NCBI GenBank assembly: GCA_036833805.1
Contig: DAITPA010000052.1
Location: 1 to 11,778 of the forward strand
Direction: 5' to 3'
Origin: PALSA-1196 sp036833805
GTDB lineage: Bacteria; Pseudomonadota; Gammaproteobacteria; Steroidobacterales; Steroidobacteraceae
Length of the DNA stretch: 11,778 nt
Under the pieces are notes generated by a model that saw only the letters and a program-made list of their open reading frames with translations, did no database searches and had not been told where the DNA came from. This document shows, piece by piece, positions 5,858-11,778 of the stretch (its first letter is position 1; each line of letters begins with the position of its first letter). Both the position numbers and the translations under genes were made by a program.

Positions 5858-7387
5858 TCAGCCGATGAGGGCCTTAAATCGCTCGGTCCTAGAGCCGTCC
5901 GCAATGCCGGCGACGCGACGCAACAGCGCGTGCGCATCTTGTACCGACAGGGCCTTACTGAGGAGAAACCCCTGTGCGTCATGGCAATCCTGCTCCTGCA
6001 GGAACATGAGCTGCGGCAAATTCTCAACCCCCTCGGCCGTCACATTGACGCGCAGCGAGCGGGACATGGCAATAATGGCCGCGGCAATGGCGCGGTCGTC
6101 GCCGCACTCATTGATTCTCTTGACGAACGAGTGATCGATCTTAAGGCGATCCACGGCGAAGTGTCGCAGGCGACCGAAACTTGAGTAGCCCGTGCCAAAA
6201 TCGTCGATGGCGAGTGAAACACCAAGCTGCTTCAGCTGATTGATGGCCTTTTCCGCCCAGCCCTCATCGGCCATAACCACCGACTCGGTAATCTCCAATT
6301 CAAGCTTGCTGGGCTCGAGGCCGGTACTTTGCAGAACCGCAGCGACTTGCCCTGGGAACTCGGCAAGCGCGAATTGGCGGCCCGATACGTTCACGGCGAT
6401 TCTACCGATCGGTAGGCCTTCGTCCTGCCATGCCTTTGCCTGTCGGCAGGCCGTGCGCAGTACCCACTCACCGATCGCAAGGATTAGGCCGGTCTCCTCG
6501 GCCACCGGGATGAATTCCGACGGTGGCACGGCGCCGAGCTCGTCGTTCGTCCAGCGCAACAGAGCTTCCATGCCGGAAATGCCGCCCGTGCGAACGTCGA
6601 ACTGCGGTTGGTAATCGAGCGTGAATTCATTGCGCTCAAGCGCGCCGCGCAGCCGGCCTTCGATCGTGAAGCGCTGCAGCGCCACGGCGTTCATGGCGAC
6701 ATCGTAAGATGCGAACGTGCCGGGATTCTTGCGCTTTGCAAAATACATGGCGAGATCTGCATTGCGCAGCAGCGTGTCGGCGTCCTCGCCGTCCTGCGGA
6801 TAGATCGCAATGCCCACGCTCGGCGTGACGACTAGCGAATTGAGCGCGAGCTGCATCGGCTCGCGCAGATCGCGAATCAGCCGCTCGGCGACCGCGTCCG
6901 CATCGTGTGCCGAGCGCAAGTTAGGTAGCATCACCATGAATTCATCGCCGCCAAGACGCGCAAGATCGCCGGGGCGCGCGCCCTCGCCCGCCTCGGAAGC
7001 TAAACTACCCTGGCGCAGAGAGTTGCCGAGTCTGGCAGCCATGACACATAGGAGCTCATCCCCAACCGCGTGCCCGAGCGTGTCGTTGACTCGCTTGAAG
7101 TTATCAAGATCCAGATACAGCACCGCGAGCGTGCGCCCATGCTGTTTTGCCGCTTCTATGGCTCCAATTAGCCGATTGCGCGATTGCTCGCGGTTCGGCA
7201 GCCCGGTAAGCGCGTCGAAGTACGCGAGTTTCACTATGCGCCGCTCGGCACGCCATTTACTGCCAAGCGCAATGGCCATTTGCCGCACTTCGTGCGGATG
7301 AAACGGCTTTTGTAAATATGAAAGCTTATCCTCCGGCGGCACAATGCCCCGATCTCGCAGGGGTCCACGTCGGAATACGCCGTACAA
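5858..7387 (-). CDS. GGDEF-EAL part of a frame-split response regulator (cyclic-di-GMP synthesis/degradation)
   Basis: This frame carries the end of a receiver domain and two complete cyclic-di-GMP domains. Residues 16-38 are VPPEDKLSYLQKPFHPHEV, the last strand and helix of the receiver with the invariant lysine of QKPF, so the real gene begins upstream in another frame and the TTG at 7387 is not a true start. GGDEF domain, about 50-230: DALTGLPNR, LYLDLDNFKRVND, and an intact RLGGDEF (146-150). EAL domain, about 240-490: E274-A-L-L-R-W, N333 in NVSGRQ, ELEITES, D395-D396-FGTG, K416 in LKID, E452 in AEGVE and Q472, so the main phosphodiesterase residues are kept. Both activities look possible by motif. 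An RPGD motif sits where the inhibitory I-site would be but one residue too close to GGDEF. With the receiver restored the protein would be 638 residues, controlled by the adjacent kinase. Confidence 0.88.
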   Translation of the reverse strand: MYGVFRRGPLRDRGIVPPEDKLSYLQKPFHPHEVRQMAIALGSKWRAERRIVKLAYFDALTGLPNREQSRNRLIGAIEAAKQHGRTLAVLYLDLDNFKRVNDTLGHAVGDELLCVMAARLGNSLRQGSLASEAGEGARPGDLARLGGDEFMVMLPNLRSAHDADAVAERLIRDLREPMQLALNSLVVTPSVGIAIYPQDGEDADTLLRNADLAMYFAKRKNPGTFASYDVAMNAVALQRFTIEGRLRGALERNEFTLDYQPQFDVRTGGISGMEALLRWTNDELGAVPPSEFIPVAEETGLILAIGEWVLRTACRQAKAWQDEGLPIGRIAVNVSGRQFALAEFPGQVAAVLQSTGLEPSKLELEITESVVMADEGWAEKAINQLKQLGVSLAIDDFGTGYSSFGRLRHFAVDRLKIDHSFVKRINECGDDRAIAAAIIAMSRSLRVNVTAEGVENLPQLMFLQEQDCHDAQGFLLSKALSVQDAHALLRRVAGIADGSRTERFKALIG

Positions 7388-7773
7388 ATAACGATTTCAA
7401 TGGCGGGATCTATTTCCCTGATTTTCGTGGCCGCCCAAACACCGTCGTGACTCGGCGGCATCCGCATATCGAGAAATACGACCGCGAACGGCCGCTCCTG
7501 TGCGAGCGCCTCACGAACCGCGGCGACCGCCGCCTCGGCCTGTTCGCAGAACACCGGATCGAAAGTCGCGCCAGGCGCCAGCGATCGGACTTGCGCGGCA
7601 GGCGGCGCGCTCTTCGCGAACAGCCGCGCGCGCAGTTCGCGAAAGCCCGCGATATCCTGGCTGACTTCAGTTTCCAGGAGGATCTGGCGGTACGCGTCCC
7701 TGATGTCCGTTTCGTCGTCGACGACGAGCACGCGGACCGAAGTTCGAATTTGCTCTGCCATGTGGAACCTCAC
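7234..7773 (-). CDS. Receiver (REC) part of the same split response regulator
   Basis: This frame encodes most of an atypically long receiver domain. RVLVVDDETD supplies the acidic pocket (D19, D20), F100-L-D102-MRMPP holds the phosphorylated aspartate, and T131 in CTAYSD is the switch threonine. About 50 extra residues lie between the first helix and the second strand, as seen in receivers paired with large sensor kinases. Homology stops near position 7346; the residues read beyond it (CRRRISFHIYK and onward to 7234) are out of frame. The true continuation is in the GGDEF-EAL frame. The GTG at 7773 overlaps the kinase's TGA (GTGA) after AGGAG; an ATG at 7761 with GAGG six bases upstream is an equally good start. 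As sequenced, the product would lack the final receiver strand and its lysine and would be non-functional unless the ribosome shifts frame. Confidence 0.85.
   Translation of the reverse strand: MRFHMAEQIRTSVRVLVVDDETDIRDAYRQILLETEVSQDIAGFRELRARLFAKSAPPAAQVRSLAPGATFDPVFCEQAEAAVAAVREALAQERPFAVVFLDMRMPPSHDGVWAATKIREIDPAIEIVICTAYSDVDPCEIGALCRRRISFHIYKSRFIRTKCGKWPLRLAVNGVPSGA
7341..7360 (-). other. Frameshift junction inside the receiver domain
   Basis: On the coding strand the receiver frame reads EIG up to the four-G run at 7350-7347, and the GGDEF-EAL frame resumes at VPPEDK. Adding a single G to that run gives one continuous reading, EIGGIVPPEDK, and a total length of 639 codons. The break is thus a one-base deficit at a homopolymer. 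It could be a sequencing error, a null mutation or a phase-variable switch. No classical slippery heptamer with a downstream pseudoknot is apparent. Confidence 0.8.
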
Positions 7774-9629
7774 GCAGCTCCTGCAATTGACGTGGTTTCA
7801 CGCGCCCCGAGAGGCAGCATGAGGTGCATCGATGCACCGCGGCCCGGGCCTTCGCTGGTGGCCCAAAGCCGCCCGCCGAGCGCGCCGATGGCATTGGCAC
7901 ACCAGTGCAGTCCAATGCCGTAGTTGGTTGCCTTCGACTTGGTCGAGAATCCCTTCTCGAACATGCGTTCGAGATTGTTGGCTGCGATACCGACGCCGTC
8001 ATCCTTGCAGTGCAAGTGGAGCTGGTCGCCGTGCGCTTCGTGCACGATCTCCGCGCCGACGTGCAGCACACCTTTGTCCATGCCGGCCTCGCGTACCGCA
8101 TCGGCGGCGTTGATGATCAGGTTCTGCAGGATCAGACGCAGGACCGTGCGCGCGACATTCACAACCCCAACCTTCTTCAATGAGTCATCGGTGGCGACGA
8201 CCAGCCGTTGACGAGACGAGTCGGGCACAATCTCCAGCGACTGCGCCACGAGCTCGGGCAGCCGTACGGACTCGATGACGTGCCCATTGCGGGTCGCGCG
8301 CATCTGCTCGGACAGCGACGATTGCACGATCGCCGCCTGGCGGCTCATGACCGCCACATCGAGCTCAGCAGCCTTGACGGTAAGCGCAAGCTCCTGACAC
8401 GCCAAGCGCACAAACTCCTCAAGGTCCGCGCGCCGTGCCGGATCGGCTGCGTCGCGTGCAAGCTCAGCGAGCGCCTCTGCGGCATTTTCCGCGGGCGCGG
8501 TGCGCAGCCGGTCGCGCAGCCGCGTCAACCTGACGCCGATCGGTGTCATCGCGTTGCCAAGGTTGTGCAGCACGCCCCTGGCAAGCTCGGCAAACCCCGC
8601 TTGGAAAGACTGATCGACAAGCTCTCGGCGCGATTCGGCCACGCGCACAACCATACGGTCGAACTCACGCGCCAGAACACCAATTTCGTCTTCGCTCGTT
8701 GAATCAAGCCGCGTCGTCAGATCCTTGCCCGCGCCGATCGCCACCGCGTGCCGGGTGACGCGCGCAAGCGGCGTTAATATCACCCGATTCAAGATGATCA
8801 CGAGCAAAACGAGCGCGACGACGACGGCGCTCGTCAGATACGCGGATGCGTAGGTCACCGCCGAGCGGCCACGCAGCGTGATCTGCCGCGGTACGTCGAC
8901 ACGCAGCGTCATGATGGGTTGGCCATAGACGTCGTCGAACGATCGATAGACATGCGTGACTTCGTCGCTCTCAACCAGTTGTTCCGCGACACGGGAGCTG
9001 CGCTGCGCGCTCATCGAAAGCTGCGCCTGCGCCTGCGCGCCGATGCGTTTGATTTCCGCTACCGACAGCAACCGTCCCATCATCACCATCCCGCGCGCCG
9101 GTCCGCCACCGGTGCCGTCGAGCACCGGCGACGCGGCCAACATCAGGATGCCGCGGTTTGTCTGCACAAAGCCTCGCGCCGGCTGACCGCTGCGCAAATT
9201 CGCGCGCCAGGGAAAATTGGCGGGCAGCGACTTGCGGGACGCGAGATCAAGATCCAACGGCCGATCGGACTTCAGATCGAGCTCGCTGGCGAGAACGAAA
9301 TTACCGTCAAGATCGACCACCAACATCGCATTGACGTTGAGCTGTTTGAGCGCAACCTTCGTGACGTTTTCGTCAATGTAGGCGTGGTTGTGGTTTTGCA
9401 CAAAGCGGTAGGTGTCCGCCCAGTTGCCCCAGTCAGTCGCCGACAGCGCGAGGCGATCTAGAGCCAGATCAAGAGCGTAGCTAATGCGCCGCATCGCGAT
9501 GTGCGCATCCGCACGCTCAAGCTCCACGAAACTCGGCAGCACCACGCGTGTTTGCACAAGGAGCTCCGCCGCCCCAAGAACCACGAACAATGAGGCGACC
9601 AGCACGAGGACCTTCGGGCGGATGTTCAT
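7770..9629 (-). CDS. CHASE4-HAMP sensor histidine kinase
   Basis: A 619-residue inner-membrane sensor kinase. TM1 is about residues 7-26 (VLVLVASLFVVLGAAELLV). The periplasmic part, about 40-260, contains a CHASE4-type sensor (SATDWGNWADTYRF, AYIDENV, LNVNAMLVVDLDGNFV). TM2 is about 264-288, followed by HAMP (TPLARVTRHAVAIGAGKD to EDEIGVLAREFDRM). The phosphoacceptor histidine is H355 in GVLHNLGNAMTPI, a variant H-box. The ATP domain has the N-box NLIINAADAV, G1 DDGVGI, F-box FEKGFSTK and G2 GIGLHW, all intact. The ATG at 9629 starts right before TM1, but its ribosome site is poor; a GTG at 9653 would add eight residues. The gene overlaps the receiver gene by four bases, so the receiver-GGDEF-EAL protein is its expected partner and phosphorylation should set cyclic-di-GMP output. 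The sensed signal is unknown. Confidence 0.92.
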   Translation of the reverse strand: MNIRPKVLVLVASLFVVLGAAELLVQTRVVLPSFVELERADAHIAMRRISYALDLALDRLALSATDWGNWADTYRFVQNHNHAYIDENVTKVALKQLNVNAMLVVDLDGNFVLASELDLKSDRPLDLDLASRKSLPANFPWRANLRSGQPARGFVQTNRGILMLAASPVLDGTGGGPARGMVMMGRLLSVAEIKRIGAQAQAQLSMSAQRSSRVAEQLVESDEVTHVYRSFDDVYGQPIMTLRVDVPRQITLRGRSAVTYASAYLTSAVVVALVLLVIILNRVILTPLARVTRHAVAIGAGKDLTTRLDSTSEDEIGVLAREFDRMVVRVAESRRELVDQSFQAGFAELARGVLHNLGNAMTPIGVRLTRLRDRLRTAPAENAAEALAELARDAADPARRADLEEFVRLACQELALTVKAAELDVAVMSRQAAIVQSSLSEQMRATRNGHVIESVRLPELVAQSLEIVPDSSRQRLVVATDDSLKKVGVVNVARTVLRLILQNLIINAADAVREAGMDKGVLHVGAEIVHEAHGDQLHLHCKDDGVGIAANNLERMFEKGFSTKSKATNYGIGLHWCANAIGALGGRLWATSEGPGRGASMHLMLPLGARETTSIAGAA

Positions 9630-9715
9630 GACTTTAAAGGTAATTGGAAACACCGCGGTCGAGCAGTCCCGACCTCTCAGTATCGGCTGTGGCGGCCGGC
9701 ACGCGACCTACCGCA

Positions 9716-9731
9716 AGTGACGGCCGTCACA
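9716..9731. promoter_or_regulatory. CRP/FNR/Clp-type palindrome upstream of the kinase gene
   Basis: AGTGA-CGGCCG-TCACA matches nine of ten fixed bases of the CRP-family consensus TGTGA-N6-TCACA. Its inner 14 bases, 9717-9730, are a perfect palindrome. It lies about 90 bases upstream of the kinase ATG and about 50 bases after the SRAP stop codon, a location suited to controlling the kinase operon. No T-run follows, so a terminator is less likely. Clp of Xanthomonas is a CRP relative that binds a similar site and responds to cyclic-di-GMP, which would close a loop with this operon. The site match is seen; occupancy is inferred. Confidence 0.45.
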
Positions 9732-9783
9732 GAAATCCCTGCGGGCGGTGGCCGCTGGATGCCTTTGCGAGCGCCGGACCGAT

Positions 9784-10464
9784 CTAGGCGACCGGCGTGA
9801 CGAGCGAGGCGTCGTTATTTTTCGGACTGTTGACGCGTGTACTCACGGGGTAGGCGACCATGAGATCAGCCGGATATTGCGCGAGCGCCGCGCGCGCCTC
9901 CTCCGCCGTGCCGCCCAGCCACGCCTCGTGGTCCTCTTGCCGCAGGATCGCAGGCATGCGGTGCGGATTGTTCCCCGAATTGTGAACTTCACGCATCAGC
10001 GCATTCGCCGTCATGGTGATATGCGCGCAGCTTTCGATCGCCGACCCGTCCACCGCAATCGACCGGTCCCAGAGCGCGGCGAAACCGAAGACCTCGCGGT
10101 CGGCGAGGTGAATGAAAAAAGGCTGCTTGCGGCCGTCGCTGCCGAGGTGCCATTCGTAGAAGCCGCCGGCAACCTGGATGCAGCGCTGTCCGCGCTTCCA
10201 GGGACCGCGATAAGAAGCCGCAATCTCGACCGTTTCAACGCGCGCATTGATGGTTGAGTATTTCGGCGCTACGCCCTTTGCGAAAAACGGCACGAGACCC
10301 CAGCGCAGCATCACGCCTTCAGTGCCGTCCGCGCCGCGGCGTACGACGGGTACCTGCTGAGAGGGCGCGACGTTGTAACTTGTCTCAAATCGCCACCATG
10401 GTTTCACAACCGAAAACGCCCGCTCCATGGCAGCTTGATCTTTGGTGACGTATCGACCGCACAT
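9784..10464 (-). CDS. SRAP domain protein (abasic-site protection, YedK/HMCES family)
   Basis: A 226-residue protein of the SOS response-associated peptidase family, which forms a thiazolidine crosslink with abasic sites in single-stranded DNA and shields them until repair. The signature is complete: M1-C2-G-R-Y at the N-terminus (Cys2 becomes the catalytic residue after Met removal), YNVAPSQQVPVV with N31, LRWGLVPFFAK, NAR (73-75), GGFYEW with E104, and the C-terminal PHRMPAIL (H168) and STRVNSPKN segment. The usual IHDRMP is here the longer VHNSGNNPHRMP, a spacing variant I have seen in other proteobacteria. The ATG at 10464 is required by the Cys2 chemistry although its ribosome site is weak. 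Open frame continues upstream to a GTG at 10896, but translating it would bury Cys2. No LexA box is visible. It probably stands alone, 130-150 bases before the kinase gene. Confidence 0.93.
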   Translation of the reverse strand: MCGRYVTKDQAAMERAFSVVKPWWRFETSYNVAPSQQVPVVRRGADGTEGVMLRWGLVPFFAKGVAPKYSTINARVETVEIAASYRGPWKRGQRCIQVAGGFYEWHLGSDGRKQPFFIHLADREVFGFAALWDRSIAVDGSAIESCAHITMTANALMREVHNSGNNPHRMPAILRQEDHEAWLGGTAEEARAALAQYPADLMVAYPVSTRVNSPKNNDASLVTPVA

Positions 10465-11009
10465 GCGCCACACATTACGCCGACGCTTGCCCGCCCGCAC
10501 GTCGCAGGTCGCCGTGAGTTGCATTCGTTTATTGCTTTGTGGCCGTGGCAGCCTCCGCGACCAAGACGGGCTCGGCCTCGTTGCCCCAGGTGTTACCAAT
10601 ATACGGCGCGACCGCGGCAGCTTGTGAGCCTGAAGCATGACGCGCCGGACAGTGATCGGATCGCGCGCCACGACAAAGCTATTTCCCGCCAAGCCTGGAT
10701 AGGCGCCCGAAGAAGCGGCGGCTTGCTCCTGTTGTTCGACGGTGCGGCGCTGCGCAAACGGGCCTTGACCGCAAGCCGTGGCATGAATAGAGGCCGAGAA
10801 CCGTTTTAACTCTGCCGCTGCCGGCAGCCCTTTCAAGTCGGTCGCGGCCGTGGAAAGGTCGGCGACGTTAATCCGTCGATGCGCGCCATAATCCACGCGC
10901 CGAGGCCACTACATTTCTTTTTAAATTAATGTGTTAGGACAATATACTCGAATATTCCACACTCGCTTTCGCATTCGCATCGCCGAGCGCGCCGGGTTCA
11001 GCGCCGCGA
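10465..11009. other. Spacer between SRAP and broken TetR genes, with AT-rich island
   Basis: This 545-base stretch has no recognisable gene. On the minus strand a frame in register with SRAP stays open from GTG 10896 to 10465; its translation matches nothing I know, though its middle part is less arginine-rich than a typical chance frame. The plus-strand frame over 10435-10809 is its antisense shadow. Around 10917-10965 the base composition drops sharply (TTTTTAAATTAATG, CAATATACTCGAATATTCC), which is the likely promoter zone for SRAP or an operator for the TetR regulator. Near 10513-10540 the minus strand encodes NKRMQLTA, discussed as a finding. Confidence 0.4.
10917..10965. promoter_or_regulatory. 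AT-rich island with small inverted repeats
   Basis: In GC-rich surroundings this patch is mostly A and T. It contains TTTAAATTAA (an almost perfect palindrome), the palindrome GAATATTC, and AATAT-ACTCGA-ATATT. Such islands usually hold promoters or repressor sites. No standard -35/-10 pair could be fixed with confidence. Confidence 0.3.
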
Positions 11010-11649
11010 CTAACAGTCTTGCTCCAGATGCCGCGCACAGGTCTTCTGCGTTGTTGGGTGGACCTTATCCCGGCCAGCCATCCGCGATGCGACATTCACG
11101 CAGGCTTCTCGCAGTTCGTCGGCAAGCGTTCGGTCCGCGCTTGCACGCGCGCCAACCATACCCTTTACACACACCGCGGCGACCGCCTGAGCGGCGGCTC
11201 GACGTCGGTGCTCCGTGCTTGAACCACCACGTTCCAACACGCTCGCCATCGCTTTGAAGGCGGTCGCAAAGGCGCCTGGCGCACTCTCGCCGCTGCGCCC
11301 CACATCGCACGGCAACGCAACCACCGGACAGGAATTCTCAACGTCCTCGAAATGCTGGCGCGACAGATAGGCGCGAAAAATATGCGTACCAACCGCGGCG
11401 GCCGTTACATCAATGTGGATTCCTTCCCCAGCAGCTCATCCCTCTGGCTTCGTGAAAAGCACCCGAGTACCCCGGCGTACAAATCGCTCTTGCTTGCGAA
11501 ATTGCTGTAGGAACCACCGCGAGTCAGCGGCGCACTTGCCGTGACCTGATTGATGGAAACCTTATCAAGGCCGTGCCGATTAAATAGCCGGCGCGCACTG
11601 TAAATTACTCGCTCTTTACTTTCTGGCGATGAGCAACGGCATATGGCAT
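11010..11649 (-). pseudogene. TetR/AcrR-family regulator disrupted by single-base indels
   Basis: Pieces of one TetR regulator lie in successive frames. From ATG 11649: MPYAVAHRQKVK, then a break at the AAA run (11615-11617). Next frame: the DNA-binding domain ERVIYSARRLFNRHG, LDKVSINQVTASAPLTRGG, SYSNFASKSDLYAGVLGCF. A break at the T run (11455-11458) leads to FTKPEG and an in-frame TGA (11438-11436); near 11440-11442 and 11426-11429 the frame seems to slip and return (expected PEWMSCWEG). The last frame gives GIHIDVTAAAVGTHIFRAYL, SRQHFEDVENSCPVVALPCD and a helical ligand-binding C-terminus down to the TAG at 11010. Repairing the breaks yields 642 bases, 213 residues, a normal TetR length. 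The gene reads toward SRAP and has no full-length frame, so annotation tools would keep only the C-terminal third. Either a decayed gene or a poorly sequenced one. Confidence 0.82.
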
Positions 11650-11778
11650 CGTCGTGTCGCGCTTGATTTCACGGCACAATCTTCCGCTGGCGCTTTTCGC
11701 ACGCAGCTAAATATGATCTTGAACCAGGCCTGTCCCAACGTTTTCAGAGAAGAATCAACTGTTTGCCGTCTTGAGCCG

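Noticed and set aside
7341..7360. Programmed ribosomal frameshift
   Set aside because: There is no X-XXY-YYZ slippery heptamer or clear downstream structure; a one-base deficit at GGGG is the simpler reading.
9717..9730. Rho-independent terminator for SRAP
   Set aside because: The palindrome has no loop and no T-run after it; the CRP-family match is the better explanation.
10465..10545. Integron attC site around the NKRMQLTA segment
   Set aside because: One side resembles cassette-type sequence, but the matching GTTRRRY core and good arm pairing on the other side are missing.
10435..10809. 124-codon plus-strand open frame opposite the SRAP upstream region
   Set aside because: Arg/Pro-rich chance composition, no ribosome site of note, and it overlaps the SRAP start antisense.
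1..11778. CRISPR array, tRNA, rRNA, insertion sequence, prophage or defence system
   Set aside because: No regularly spaced repeats, cloverleaf sequences, transposase, integrase or nuclease-type genes were seen on either strand.

Overview
The window looks like chromosomal DNA from a GC-rich, Gram-negative bacterium. The gene set (ECF sigma factor with a zinc-type anti-sigma factor resembling DUF3379, CHASE4/HAMP kinase, extended-receiver GGDEF-EAL protein, DinF-like MATE pump, SRAP protein) suggests a gammaproteobacterium near Xanthomonadales/Steroidobacterales. That placement is a judgement from protein style; no marker gene is present. I see no rRNA, tRNA, CRISPR array, phage gene or insertion sequence.

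Layout. (1) 1-211, minus: the N-terminus of an amino-acid permease that runs off the left edge. (2) 212-667: non-coding spacer with a small palindrome and a leader hairpin. (3) 668-1222, plus: an exported DipZ/TlpA-type thioredoxin with a CINC active site. (4) 1310-2565, minus: an ECF sigma factor followed by its membrane anti-sigma factor, with overlapping stop and GTG start. (5) 2824-3471, plus: a DoxX membrane protein diverging from the sigma gene, whose 3' end appears frame-shifted. (6) 3358-5635, minus: a two-gene unit, an exported metallo-beta-lactamase-fold hydrolase then a MATE transporter. (7) 5858-9629, minus: a two-component cyclic-di-GMP module made of a CHASE4-HAMP histidine kinase overlapping a receiver-GGDEF-EAL gene that is split by a one-base frameshift inside the receiver domain. 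(8) 9784-10464, minus: a SRAP (YedK/HMCES-type) protein that shields abasic sites in DNA. (9) 10465-11009: spacer with an AT-rich island. (10) 11010-11649, minus: a TetR-family regulator broken by several single-base indels.

Two themes stand out. The first is an envelope redox/stress cluster: a zinc-binding anti-sigma factor with its sigma factor, flanked by a periplasmic thioredoxin and DoxX. The second is signalling through cyclic-di-GMP: the kinase senses in the periplasm and its partner both makes and degrades the messenger by domain content. A near-consensus CRP/Clp-type palindrome sits just upstream of the kinase.

The most unusual property of the window is repeated single-base frame disruption at short homopolymer runs (receiver gene, TetR gene, probably DoxX), while other long genes are clean. 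This could be real gene decay, phase variation or sequencing error; the sequence alone cannot decide. I did not find a convincing wholly new system.
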